Both the position numbers and the translations under genes were made by a program. Shown here one piece after another: positions 1-10,622 of a stretch of 64,000 bases of DNA. The notes beneath the pieces were generated by a model, which saw nothing but the letters and a program-made list of their open reading frames with translations, searched no databases and was not told the origin of the DNA. The stretch comes from Raphanus sativus (lineage: Eukaryota; Streptophyta; Magnoliopsida; Brassicales; Brassicaceae). The stretch covers positions 3,842,668 to 3,906,667 of the forward strand of contig NC_079519.1 of NCBI RefSeq assembly GCF_000801105.2. The letters run 5' to 3'. Position 1 is the first letter of the stretch, and each line of letters starts with the position of its first letter.

Positions 1-426
1 ATACTGAAGGCGAAAGGAAGTGATCGAAACCCTAACAAACGGAATCGTAACGACGACCTCTGCATCTCAGATTCTCTGATGGCAGAGATCCAAGATTGTG
101 ATGAACCCTAAATTCCAAAACAGTGCGGATGAAGTGTCTCAGTGTTTCACGGTAACGGGCTGGGTACTTGAAGACATTAGGGAGCCCTAACAACACACAA
201 CCAAGCCCACGTATATCACGGAAGTAAGTTAATGAAACGCAGCGTTCGTAAGATGATGGGACACGTGTAACAAGTTTCTTGATCTATTTGTTGTGCTGGC
301 AAGAGGAGAAGAGAGTTCCCTTTTCTTTATAGTAATAGATATGATCTTAAAGTATGTGTAACATCAATATAAATATTTTAAATAAAATGAGAGATGTAAA
401 CTAGAAAAATAAGGGTAAATATACAT
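1..426. other. Left edge, no gene recognised
   Basis: No convincing coding exon is visible. The first 240 bases are less AT-rich than what follows and might be untranslated or promoter sequence of a gene outside the window, but no motif supports this. From about 330 the sequence becomes ordinary AT-rich intergenic DNA. Confidence 0.4.
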
Positions 427-609
427 ATGTTCGGATATCTTCGGATATCGACTCGGGTTCGGGTATTACCCGTTTGGATTCGGATATCTTTTCTCTCCAA
501 ACTTAATATCTATTCGGGTATTTTGCTAATTCGGTTTGGATTTCGGTTCGGATTTCTCGGGTCGAGTTCGGGTGCCATTTCGGATATAGGGTACATTGCC
601 TACCCCTAG
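427..609. repeat. Degenerate CGGGT/CGGAT-rich repeat, possible hAT-like end
   Basis: The stretch is made of imperfect copies of short words such as TTCGGGT and TTCGGATAT. Its right edge, TGCCTACCCCTAG, resembles an hAT-type terminus read from the other strand. It abuts the start of the duplicated DUF2359 intron sequence at 610, so it probably marks where the left DUF2359 copy was cut. No left terminus or target duplication was found. Confidence 0.4.
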
Positions 610-676
610 CAGGTGAGGTCAGAGATGGAAAATACAGCTTACAAATCAGCAAGAAGAGTAAAGAGAGATGGATTAC

Positions 677-1215
677 CTTACGCCTGAAGCTCTCCATAGT
701 TTGATTGACAGTGAGAGTATCGCTTGGTGATTTTGATAGCCTGAGGAAAACCCTCCTTTGGCCTAGCAGCATTTTAAGAAGAGCAACACTAGCTTCTAGA
801 TTCTCCCTATAGACAATGTCCCAGTCCTCAAAGCAGTCCACGCTTTCCATCACACACCCACCAGACAGCGATTGATGTAGCTTCCTCGGCTAAAACAGGA
901 TGTCCTGTAACAATACCCTTTCTAGCTGATCTCAAGGCAAAAGTGAACATCTGTTTCACCAGGTCGCTTCCTCCTGGTGAAAGAGCCACGTCCTTCAGCA
1001 AGGGATATATAGCCTCAACCCTTTCTGTAGCAGTCATCATTTAAGGTTTAGTTTCTTTTTTTTTATAAATAAACTTTTACCTCTACTCTTGCAGATAGAG
1101 CGGGGAATGCGAGACGCACCAAGATCTCAAATGAAGTAAATGGAATCAGCGGATCTCGTTCTCTAAGAGCTCCATCTACAAGTATGGTCCGAGCCCTTGG
1201 GCGCGACAGAAGCCT
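677..1215 (-). pseudogene. DUF2359/TMEM214-like gene, truncated copy 1
   Basis: On the minus strand three exon remnants can be read: about 1215-1091 (motifs ARTILVDGAL and FEILVRLAFPAPSAR), 1036-905 (ERVEAIYPLLKDVALSPG) and 904-677 (NLEASVALLKMLL, SPSDTLTVNQTMESFRRK). They match, in order, exons of the better preserved copy at 2386-3833 and the Arabidopsis DUF2359 transmembrane family (AT1G70770-like, TMEM214 relatives, ER membrane proteins). The copy is dead: the 904-677 exon shifts frame after TSIAV and hits a TGA, and the intron before it has shrunk to about 14 bases. Both ends of the gene are missing. Sequence shared with the second copy continues into the intron at 610-676. Confidence 0.75.
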
Positions 1216-1316
1216 AATAAAGACAAGTGCATAGTTTTCATGCGCTTGTGACTAGTTTTACCTGCCATTCACTTGTACTTTCCATCTCTCTGCCATGTTA
1301 CATTTGTTGATGATAC

Positions 1317-1372
1317 TGAGGGAGAAGCTCATGTATCAAGGACATGACAAGCTTCTGGCTATAGTTTGATAA
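1317..1372 (+). pseudogene. DUF2359-like exon scrap in opposite orientation
   Basis: Read on the plus strand, this gives L-R-E-K-L-M-Y-Q-G-H-D-K-L-L-A-I-V then TGA. It lines up with the LRDKHMFQGPDKLPLIVW segment of the copy at 3696-3833. It is inverted relative to the neighbouring minus-strand copy 1, which indicates a local rearrangement. It is too short to say more. Confidence 0.45.
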
Positions 1373-1436
1373 AGCTTTTACAATATGTATAAATAATATG
1401 AAAATAAAAATCGTCGATCAGAAAAAAGCTTTTTCT

Positions 1437-1779
1437 TTAGGAATTATGTATTTGCAGAGTCCATGAAGAAGTAGAGAAGACACGGGTTTATGTTTTTAAT
1501 GATAGAGCAAACCGCACAGTTTAATTAACTAACGGAAGTTTAACATAAATTGACGTTTGTCATGTCCTTGACATGGTGAAGAGTATTTTTTGATACATGA
1601 AGTTCAACTTTTCTTGAAGTTGATCCCATGGTGAAAAGTATTTTTTTAGGAATTATGTATTTGCATAGTCCATGAAGAAGTAGAGAAAACTCGGATTTAT
1701 GTTTTTAATGATAGAGCAAAACGCACAGTTTAATTAACCAACCGAAGTTTAACATAAATTAACGTTTGACTTTTGACAT
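1437..1779. repeat. Imperfect direct duplication, about 130 bp
   Basis: Two copies, about 1437-1565 and 1649-1779, both begin TTAGGAATTATGTATTTGCA and run through GATAGAGCAAA and CAGTTTAATTAAC. They differ at several positions and are separated by about 85 bp. No coding potential is seen. The following stretch to 2385 is AT-rich without a recognisable gene. Confidence 0.75.
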
Positions 1780-2385
1780 GTTTAAAAAAGTACAGTCAAC
1801 ATAAGTTTGGGATTATTGTGAAATTTTTTTAAAAGTTTGGGATTATTTGGGCTTAACCGAAAGTTCAAGCTTTTTTGACTTATTTTGGTAAGTTTAAGAT
1901 TTAAATGGCGTTTTTCCAAATACATACACACATATTGTTATGAATATTGTAGTGATGCCATTATTGAAAGCTTTAGATGTTACCTATAATAATTTCTTTC
2001 CAAATAACTTTTTAAAAAATATAAAGACAGTTGTTTCTTAAAGTGTTATCAATACTTATATATCTGCCAATTTTTGAAGTCCCTTATTGATGGATTTACA
2101 TTTGCAGTAAAATTGGACTCTATGGAGGCTTTTTGTTTCCGAGTCTGGGTGTGTGAAGTACTAAACAAAATATGAATATCTCAAAAGCATTCATAAGATC
2201 TTGCCATCAGCACATCTTGCATGAGATATGTGGTTCTAAGTATTAGAAGAAGAACATCAAAAGATATCTACACGGACTCATGATGAAGATTCGCCGCAAA
2301 TTCATATTTGGTGCACCTCTGCCCGGCTAGCAAACTCTTTATAACTTTTTTTTTTTTGTGTGCGCACTGCAACTTTGTGACTACG

Positions 2386-3833
2386 CTAGTGGAATGATGC
2401 AATAAGAGCTCCGACAGCAGCAGCTCCGACAGTAGCGCCGAGAGCTCCGACAGCAACGCCTACAGCTCCGACAGTAGCAGCTCCGAAAGTAGCAGCTCCT
2501 ACAGCAGCTCCCACAGAAGCTCCGACAGCAGCTAGAACCAAAACATTAATGGGTGTCAATCTGAAGCCTCCATCATCTCCACGGGAGATTCTCCACGAGA
2601 TCAGTATGCAGTACTTGTCAGCTTCTTTGTAAAGAGAACGATTGGATCCTCCTTCAGCCATAGCTCTTTTGTTCTAAAGACATAACATGGGCAGGTGGTG
2701 AGGTCAGAGATGGAAAATACAGCTTACAAATCAGCAAGAAGAGTAAAGAGAGATGGATTTACCTTACGCCTGAAGCTCTCCATAGTTTGATGGACAGTGA
2801 GAGTATCACTTGGTGATGTTGTCAGCCTGAGGAACTGATTGTCGTCTACAAGCTTCTTGAGAAGCGCAACACTTGCTTCTGGATTATCCACATAAATTTT
2901 GTCCCAGTGGTCAAAGCAGTACACGTTTTCTGACAGGACCCTGATAGCGATTGAGGTGGCTTCCTTGGCTAAAACAACAGGATTCCCTGTAACATACGGG
3001 AACACATTAGAGATCAATTTGGAGGAGAAAAAAAAGAGGAGACAAGGATTGAAGAAGTTACCTTCTTCTCCAGCTAAGGTCAAAGCAAAGCTGAGTATAC
3101 GTTTCATGGCATATCTTCCTCTTCCTGCCCTCTCTGGTGCAAGAGCCACGTCCTTCAGCAAGGGATATATTGTTTCGAACCTCTCTGTAGTCGTCTGTGC
3201 GCATACATACCGGCGACCATGCTCAAGGTCAGAGTTGACAAACTCATCAAGGTTTAGTCGTGCAGATGGAGCAGGGAATGTGAGGCGCAGCAAGATCTCA
3301 AGTGAAGGAGGTGGAACCAGCCGCTGTCCTTCCATAACACCACCTCTGTTTACAAGTATAGCGAGAGCCTCCGGACGAGACAACATGCTGAAATGAAAAG
3401 TGAATGGTAAAACAAGATGAGAATATTTATTTACACAGCCGTGAAGAGGAGATCAATAGAGAAGAAAAACACTAAGTGACTCACTACTCAGCGAACTGAA
3501 GGACGAGATCCAATGACTGAGGGCAGCACTTGTTATTACTAAGTAGCGGTAGCAAGTTATGTGCCCATGAATACAAGCCAAGACATAGATCACCTCGGGA
3601 GGCCTGTCCACACATATTTAACAGTTCACAAAAAGAAAACAAAAAAAAAAACACAAACTTGGTGGGGGAAAGAGAATACACATAAGGAGACGAACCTGAG
3701 CCATCATCCAAACAATAAGGGGAAGCTTGTCGGGTCCTTGAAACATGTGCTTATCCCTCAGTGAGGGCAAAACCTCAACCAAAGAATCAGGTCTAGCACG
3801 CAATACCATAGCCAATGCAACAAAATGTCCCGC
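2386..3833 (-). pseudogene. DUF2359/TMEM214-like gene, 3' half still open (copy 2)
   Basis: Five minus-strand exons join in one frame: 3833-3696, 3603-3485, 3387-3062, 2986-2763 and 2673-2386 (stop). All internal borders are GT-AG and the sum is 1095 nt, 364 residues. Recognisable blocks are LRDKHMFQGPDKLPLIVW, GDLCLGLYSWAHNLLP, ERFETIYPLLKDVALAP and SLYKEADKYC, the order seen in Arabidopsis DUF2359 proteins (AT1G70770-like; ER membrane, TMEM214 relatives). The C-terminus is an unusually long Ala/Gly/Val-rich run built from a repeated GCTCCGACAG-like codon block (about 2405-2540). No 5' half or start codon is found between 3834 and the LTR element at 4290, so this is a truncated gene although what remains is uninterrupted. 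An extra in-frame segment (LNLDEFVNSDLEHGRRYVC) sits in the 3387-3062 exon, where copy 1 has an intron. Confidence 0.8.
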
Positions 3834-4289
3834 CTAACCAAACAGAGTAAGTAACTTAGAATCAGCACAAACACACACACAGAGAGATGCAAGCATTGAA
3901 GATGTTTTATTAATAACCTGAGATCTGGATGCATTGAGTTTTTCTTTATTTTATTTCAGTTGATGCATCAAACATTTGAAAACCTAACTAGATAGGTTTC
4001 TTGGTTCTGTTACTGAAACTCTAAAATATGGAACAATAACAAATCATTTGAACATTGAGAGCTTAAGCTCAAAGAACAAGAACTTAATGCATGAACCTAC
4101 TAGAATTAGAACCTAATGAAAAGTACGGAATTGAGTGGCTTCTAACGATGTTCCTTACTATTTGCATGACAGAGTAAAAAAATTAAGTCTTTCTTTACAA
4201 GCCTGACATACACTCTGCATTTCCAACCTTGAATCACTCAAGGTGTATCAGATTTTCTCTTAATTTCTAGAAAGTATTAAGTAGCTTAC
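3834..4289. other. Intergenic stretch upstream of the truncated DUF2359 copy
   Basis: No further DUF2359 exon could be identified with confidence. AT-rich sequence with short poly-purine runs leads up to the LTR element. A possible splice donor near 3918 is not supported by coding similarity. Confidence 0.4.
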
Positions 4290-5533
4290 TTTACAATAGA
4301 ATATGATATATTATTGTGGTGTTCAATAAAAGAATACAAGATGTATATATATATGGTTAACATTAACATAATGTTAATAATAGATAATGCTAACTTTCCT
4401 AAACACTTAATGTAAATATGCTAAGAATATCTTGAGATTAACTTGATCTTCAAGTCTTTCCTTTTACTCTTAAGAGTCTTCATGGGTTTCACGGGCTTCA
4501 CAGGCTTGGTCCGTAAGATACATATCTTCCGGTCCAACATATCTCTAATACTCCCCCGCACGATAAACGTGGGATGCAACACGCAAATCTGCAATCACAA
4601 AGCAGACCACGTATGTCGTGGACACTATGTCGAGGAACACAAGCCAGTAGGTTCCTCCGGGAATAGACTTCAACTTTAGACAAAGGAGATGAAAACTTCA
4701 ACTCTTCTTTGGTCTTGACAATGGGAATACATCTCGTGGATGCAACTGCAGCTCCACAAACAATCGTCCTTAACTTGGACAGTCCGTAACTTGGACTAAA
4801 ACAGACCTAAAAAACATGAGCGTTCAACTAGAACTCCCACGTAATGGTTAAACTATAACCAGAAATCCCAAACTATGGAAAAACAACTTGACATAAACTC
4901 TGAGAAATTCTAAATTTTAGAAAATCTCAAACCAAAAAAAATAAACAACCGTGAAAAGTGAAAACCCAATCTTTTGACCTAATAACTTTTTTTTTTCTTT
5001 CTCAAACATCTCTCAATAATCCCTAGACCAAACCATAAGAAAATAATCTGAAATAATATAAAAACCAAAAACAGAAACTTTAAGGTAAAAGTCAAACCCA
5101 AAAACAAAATAGAAAATTAAAGAAAAGAAAGATTTCATGACAGCTCCACGTCGTCGTCATCGTCATCTTGATCGTCTCCGTCTTCGTCAACACCACCGAT
5201 GATTACCATTATTAATGCAGAAGCTTTAATTTTGATCCAGAAAGATCGACTGCTCTGATACCATGTAAAGTATAATAAAATATGATATATTATTGTGTTG
5301 TGTTCAATAAAAGAATACAAGATGTATATATATATATGGTTAACATTAACATAATGTTAACAATAGATAATGCTAACTTTCCTAAACACTTAATGTAAAT
5401 ATGCTAAGAATATCTTGAAATTAACTTGATCTTCAAGTCTTTCCTTTTAGTCTTAAGAGTCTTCATGGGTTTCACGGGCTTCACAGACTTGGTCCGTAAG
5501 ATACATATCTTCCGGCCCAACATATCTCTAATA
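4290..5533 (-). mobile_element. Small non-coding LTR retroelement (TRIM-like)
   Basis: Two direct repeats of about 260-270 bp (4290-4550 and 5264-5533) flank a 713-bp non-coding interior. On the minus strand the 5' LTR is the right-hand copy. It is followed immediately by a tRNA-Met-type primer site (TGGTATCAGAGCA, complement of 5251-5263). The 3' LTR is preceded by a purine tract (GCGGGGGAG, complement of 4551-4559). A 5-bp direct repeat CTTAC lies at 4285-4289 and 5534-5538. No gag or pol reading frame is present, and the total length of 1.24 kb fits a terminal-repeat retrotransposon in miniature. The LTRs differ at several positions and the TG/CA termini are decayed. Confidence 0.8.
5251..5263 (-). 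other. Primer binding site of the TRIM-like element
   Basis: The complement reads TGGTATCAGAGCA, the usual initiator-tRNA-Met primer site of plant copia-type elements. It lies directly next to the right-hand LTR. Confidence 0.75.
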
Positions 5534-5538
5534 CTTAC

Positions 5539-5942
5539 AACACATTTTACAAAAAAAAAAGTTCGATTATATTTATAGTTTCGACAGTGTTAGCATACCT
5601 ATTTGTCCAGTTCCGTATCATCTCAAGGATATACAAACAAGATTCTGAGCTTATACCATAACAAAATGTTGGCTAACAAAGATATAGTTTTTTTTTTTCG
5701 AAAGGCACACAGATGTAGTTCCATTGACATAATTACCTGCACGTGTACAATGATACAACGTAAAAAGATACAATTCCACTGGTACATGATAAATTATGTA
5801 TACAATATTACAAGATCGAACTCCAGTGCCATAATAAGGTAGAAGCACACAAGAGGCATGAGATTACTAAGAGGAATGCACATAGAATAAAATATTGATA
5901 CACTTTGTAGCTTGATGATGATCAAAGAATATGTGGGAAGAC
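5539..5942. other. Intergenic, no gene seen
   Basis: AT-rich sequence; reading frames here are short and unlike any known family. It may hold the 3' flank of the aquaporin relic that follows on the minus strand. Confidence 0.35.
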
Positions 5943-6034
5943 TTATGTCTTGGACGTGCAAGGAATGGCTCTGATGACTATCTGATAGTACAGAGCAGCA
6001 CCAGTGAATGGACCGACCCGACCCAGAAGATCCA
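5943..6034 (-). pseudogene. PIP1-type aquaporin, last exon remnant
   Basis: After an acceptor (CTGCAG, complement of 6035-6040) the minus strand reads WIFWVG, then in another frame PFTGAALYYQIVIRAIPCTS and a TAA stop at 5945-5943. PIP1 plasma-membrane aquaporins end with a WIFWVGPFIGAAL...YHQIVIRAIPFKS pattern, so this is that C-terminus. A 5-bp duplication (GGGTC) in the middle shifts the frame, and the segment after GAAL is shortened. No other aquaporin exon was found upstream to about 7 kb, so only a fragment was inserted or survives. Confidence 0.7.
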
Positions 6035-7021
6035 CTGCAGATATAAAGAAAATTAACTGTTTATAAATAAAATTGAATATGGAAAATATAGAAAATAACG
6101 TGTCTTTTAAATCAGAGGTCTAATATTTTAAAGTCTGATCTGGACACGAAATTGGACAACTTTTCGAATCACTGGGTTATTAAATCGACCACGAATGAAC
6201 AACATGTTAATAAATAAATTAATTTACGTATATAATATATTACATATTAAAAATATATGATATATTTTATGTTTTTAAAATATATATAAAAATACTTAAA
6301 TTTGTTATCTTATTTTTATTTTCATTTCACATACAAAATATCAAAAAATTATTTAAAATATTTAAATTTTTTGTAACATTCAATAAAAAAATTCAAGACT
6401 TAAAATCCATAAGTAGTTAAATGTTTAATGTGAATAAAAAGCTTAAATTTAAATCCAAAACAACTTCTTATTTAGAACACAAATCATATTTTGATAAATT
6501 AATTAAATATACATTAAAAATAAATAAAAGTTATCTATTAGGTCAACCACAGGTTCAACGGCAAACCAGATTTCAGGTTTAAATTTTTTTAGGGGCCTTA
6601 CCAGATTTTTAAATAATGTTTTTTTTCTAAAATCTAAACCGGATTACATATTGGATCACCGGGTTTACCGGTTCGGCTGCGGATCTTGGTCGAGTTTCAA
6701 AACACTACATAGGTCCTTTAGTAAAAAAACTTCAAAGTATTTATGTAAGCAGTACAACTAAATTTTTATTTTTTCACATTATTTATATATCCTAATTAAA
6801 CCAACTATGTTTTTTTTTGGTCGAACTAGATGTTATGGCTGATCAGTATCGTCACAACGTTTATTACCGGTTTGTATGGTTTAATCAAAATCTGATTATT
6901 AGTTCAATTTGGATTCTAGTTAACTAAGAGAACAATTGTTCTGATCTGGCTAATCAGCTTCGTTTCGTTCTTCAAAATACTATTTAAAGTAACATTGCTA
7001 TATTATTTTCAAATCCAATTT
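6035..7021. other. AT-rich intergenic, no gene seen
   Basis: Low-complexity A/T runs and short degenerate repeats only. The stretch around 6545-6700 holds scattered CCGGTT/ACCGG words like those in the hAT-like element at 17246. Confidence 0.4.
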
Positions 7022-7040
7022 GGTAAAAGAAAAAATTCAA

Positions 7041-7068
7041 CGCTTTCAAAGCGCGAATCAACATCTAG
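7041..7068 (+). mobile_element. Helitron 3' terminus
   Basis: A 6-bp stem (CGCTTT / AAAGCG, 7041-7046 and 7048-7053) is followed 11 bases later by CTAG (7065-7068) and then T. This is the standard plant Helitron 3' end. The matching 5' end was not identified. Confidence 0.55.
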
Positions 7069-7169
7069 TAATCTACTAAACCTCAAGTAAAAAACATTAT
7101 TTACCTATATTCTAGTAATTTTTTACATTTCTTTTCTTTTTTTTAAACTAATTTAAACCATTATATTTA

Positions 7170-7646
7170 GAGAAATTCCCTAAGATAACACTAAAATTTT
7201 TTTTTGTCACAAATATAGCACACAAGAAAAAATGATCAGAATGTTTCATTAAAGAGATTAATTTACATTTTTACTCCTAGAGTTAATTAATCCAAACCTT
7301 AAGGTTAAGAGTTAAGTGGTGAAATTTTGGGAATAAAGTTTAAAATTTTATAAAATAAAAAATAAATACTAAAAAAATTGAAAATAATATTTGAAAATAG
7401 TTTCAAAAAGTATTTTCGAATTATAAAAAAAAGTTTCAAAAAAAAAATTTCCAAAAAAAATTATAATAAAATTTCGAATCTGAAAACATATAATCTGAAA
7501 CTATAAAAAATATATTTTCTTTTATTTTTATATATTTACGGTATAAAAGTCTTTTGCCCTCTTAAATGAATTATTTTGGTCATTTTCTTTCTTCTTTGCT
7601 ATTTTGTGACAAAAACATAGAAAATGTATATATAAGAGAATTGCCC
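7170..7646. mobile_element. Mutator-like MITE, 477 bp
   Basis: The two ends are inverted copies for roughly 100 bp. Left GAGAAATTCCCTAAGAT and inner TTTTGTCACAAATATAGCA pair with the complement of the right end, GGGCAATTCTCTTA and TTTTGTCACAAAATAGCA. Flanking 9-mers TTATATTTA (7161-7169) and TTATATTTT (7647-7655) differ at one base and fit the 9-bp target duplication of Mutator-like elements. The interior is non-coding. Confidence 0.65.
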
Positions 7647-7677
7647 TTATATTTTCTTTCCAAATAATTCGATCTCA

Positions 7678-7698
7678 TCTATTCTATTAAAATAGAGT
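7678..7698 (+). mobile_element. Helitron-like 5' terminus
   Basis: TCTATTCTATTAAAATAGAG preceded by A matches the TCTATA-TATTAAAA pattern with which crucifer Helitrons begin. The nearest downstream plus-strand 3' terminus with a hairpin is at 19847, so pairing is uncertain. Confidence 0.45.
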
Positions 7699-7959
7699 CC
7701 TAAATTTATGTACCATTGAAATTATCATTTAAGTTTAGGACGGTTTCAAATTTGTTATGGTGTTACATAATTTATGGACCATATTGAATTAATTACAATT
7801 AATTATATTACACAATTAAATTAAAAGCAGACAACTTAAATTAGACCAATAATCTACTCTACTATAAGTAAACCAAACAACTTATGTTCTATTAAACCAA
7901 TCTTCCGAAATTTTTAAATTAATCATAAAAGAAATTTAGACCCAAAAGATACTTGTAAA

Positions 7960-8040
7960 CTTTCGGGTCGGTTTCGGGTCGGGTATTTTTGGACCAGTTC
8001 TGGACCGGTCTTCGGGTCCAGGTTAAAATGCCCAGGCCTA
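7960..8040 (-). mobile_element. Fragment of the hAT-like CCGAACCCGA element
   Basis: The complement begins TAGGCCTGGGCATTTTAACC and continues with GGACCCGAAG, nearly identical to the left end of the element at 17246. The other terminus is not found, so this is a truncated copy. Confidence 0.6.
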
Positions 8041-8048
8041 GGAAAATC

Positions 8049-9935
8049 AATAGATATTCTAAATACTTTTGGCATTTTGGTATTGTTTAGCAATTTTTAT
8101 ATTTAATTTTGACTATTTGTATATATTTTAAAGTATTTTGGTCAATTTCAAAATATATTATATATTTTAAAATATTTTTGGATATTAGTTCTGAGAATAA
8201 CTAATATATTTAAGTATAAAAAATCTGATTCTGAACGATTCAGATATTCAAGATATTTCGGTTCAGATCGGAGTTTGATTCCAATTTTCTAGAAACCAAG
8301 TTTGAATCTTTAACAAGTTTCGGTTCAGATTCGTTACAATTTTTGGATCAGATTCGCTTTGATTTATCGGATTTGGGATTTCTTCCAAACCCTCTATATT
8401 TCATTGAATAGACTTGTGGTTTGCTGTTGGTAGCATTTGTTTGATTTAACTTTCAGTCACATTAAGATCATTCATAACAAAAAAAATCTAGGAGATTATA
8501 AATTTAAAAGAATATATCATTTCAAAGGGAAAATTCAAATGTTTCTTTCTCTCTCGAGAAATTTTCGTATTTTAAATATTTTTTTTAGCTTTTTAGTATA
8601 AATATAAATCACTTTCATAAGTTATATTTCTGTAGCTTATCAATTTTTATTTCTAGATTTTTTAAATTAAAATTATAAAAAGTAAAATTTGTTTATTTGT
8701 ATCATATTTATGATAATATTTATCTTATTTATTTATATCATATTTATGATAATGTTTATCTTAATATTTTTATATATACATATATATATATTTAAATGTA
8801 TAAATTTTAGTATGTAAAAATATATAAATTTTAGTTTAAAAAAAATAAAATGAAAATTAAGTTATTAACTAAATTGATAAAATATAAATTATATTTACAT
8901 TTAAGTGTTAGAAAGTAATTTTTTATTTATCTCAATAAGTCGACTAAAAATTATACAACAAACATATGTTATGGTGATTATATATGAATAAATTTACTAA
9001 TTTGATTAGTAAGTTTGTGTGTGTTTTTATTAACATATTTTCTTTTTAAAAATATCTAAACTATATAATAAAATAGCCTTAGTGATAATAGATGTTATTT
9101 TCAAAATACAGTCAGCGAGTTTCACTTAATTTTTGGAAACTAGAATAGTACCCACGCTTTTTTGTGTTCTTTTTTTCAAAAAAGGGTGCGGTATTTTTTT
9201 TTTGTCGACAAATTTATTAACATGTTTTTTTGTGTTCTAATTGCCAATAAGTTTATGCATGGGCGTTCAACTTTTGGTTCATTTCCAAATTGTATTTTTT
9301 AATTTTCCGTTTGATTCCTGTTTGATTACGGTTTTTGATTTTCGACTTAAAGTATAGGAACTATTCGGTTATTCTAATTCAATTCAAATGCGCGGATCTA
9401 AATAAGGATATGGAATTTCTGATCTTTATTATGATTTAGGTAGCTCTATTTTTAACAGTTTTGAGAAAATATTTACGCACTTATATGGGCAATATTTGGT
9501 TTTATTTTCTTGATATTTTGTCGGACTCAAGCAAAAGGGTTAATAGATTTGGTATGATAGTGTTATTAATTTATTATCTTGCTCAGACAAATAAGTTAAC
9601 TTTTGATCATTCTGATTTTTTTGTTCTTCATCCAATAACTAAAAAATGAGTTAAAAAAAAGTGACAAAAAACCAACTCATCATATTCTATAAATGCCATG
9701 AGTAACCAAACATGTAGTTGTAAACATATATCTTGATTTTTATGTTTATAAGTAAAAAATGAAAAAAGGTTCTTATGTTCTCTTAACTGGCGAGAAATCA
9801 AGATTTATAAAAATAGAGTTAGTTCAAATTCAAAAGATAATTTTCACTTCTGCTTACAAAGATTACCAAAAAATTGTCCGAAATCAATGACAACAACAAA
9901 ATGAAGTGTTCTTTTGGATTGAGAAAAGAAACTTA
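8049..9935. other. AT-rich intergenic, no gene seen
   Basis: Mostly A/T runs. A patch near 8220-8380 has GGTTCAGAT/TTCGGTT-type degenerate repeats of transposon origin. No reading frame resembles a known protein. Confidence 0.45.
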
Positions 9936-10622
9936 TGCGGTGGTTTCTTGACCACCACCTTGAGACCCGATGCTGTAGAAGATTCCGGCTGGCTTACCAG
10001 CAAGTTGTTGAGTCCTCTAGAGGCCACCAGTTGCATCCAAGAATGCCTTCAACTGAGAAGACATCATACCAAACCTTGTTGGGAAGCCAAAGACAAACCC
10101 ATCAGCCTCGGCAAGGTCGTCGGGGTGATAAGAGGAGCATCACTCTTTGGCAGTGCACTAATTTTAGAGAGCACATCTTCTTGGAGCGTGTCTGGTACCT
10201 GTCAAGAACAGACCCTTAGCTTGATGTCCAGTATGAATGTCTTTTTATTTCCTTGAGAGGATGCAAGTAAAATTTAAGGCTGCTCAAAGCATGCATCAGT
10301 GAGATAAATAGTGTTAAAAAACCTCAAAAGATTATCACATAGCTAAACAATGGTGGCAGATAAAAGACATTCACCACTAAATAAAAATATGGAAATGTAT
10401 TCCCTCTTTCAGTCAGACATAAGAACTTGTTTCTAACTTCGACTCCTATTCTGTTTCAAATATTTCATGGTCAGTTTTTGTGTCTCATTGTAACCTAGAA
10501 TTGTCAGATATGCTTCATGGAAAAACCAGTAAAGTGAGCACTTGCTAACCTGCCAGAGTTGGTATCGACACCATTAACAGAAGCAGCACATGTCCTAATC
10601 TCTTGTGCTAGTTTCAAAGTTA
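9936..10622 (-). pseudogene. FQR1-type NAD(P)H:quinone reductase fragment
   Basis: Two minus-strand exon remnants are seen. About 10622-10550 reads KLAQEIRTCAASVNGVD before a GT donor. 10198 to about 9936 starts after an AG and reads [20 protein letters not shown], then, after a frame change, fragments matching [27 protein letters not shown] and GKPAGIFYS. This is the flavodoxin-like quinone reductase family (Arabidopsis FQR1), FMN-binding cytosolic enzymes that reduce quinones. Several frameshifts, a TAA just after the QETTA position, and the missing first and last exons make it a pseudogene. Confidence 0.75.

Noticed and set aside
503..853. 116-codon minus-strand open frame taken as one exon
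   Set aside because: Only part of it (to about 677) is DUF2359 exon. The remainder reads through intron and a transposon-like repeat.
2899..3396. 165-codon plus-strand open frame
   Set aside because: It is antisense to the DUF2359 exons, which have family motifs and proper splice sites. No similarity in the plus-strand frame.
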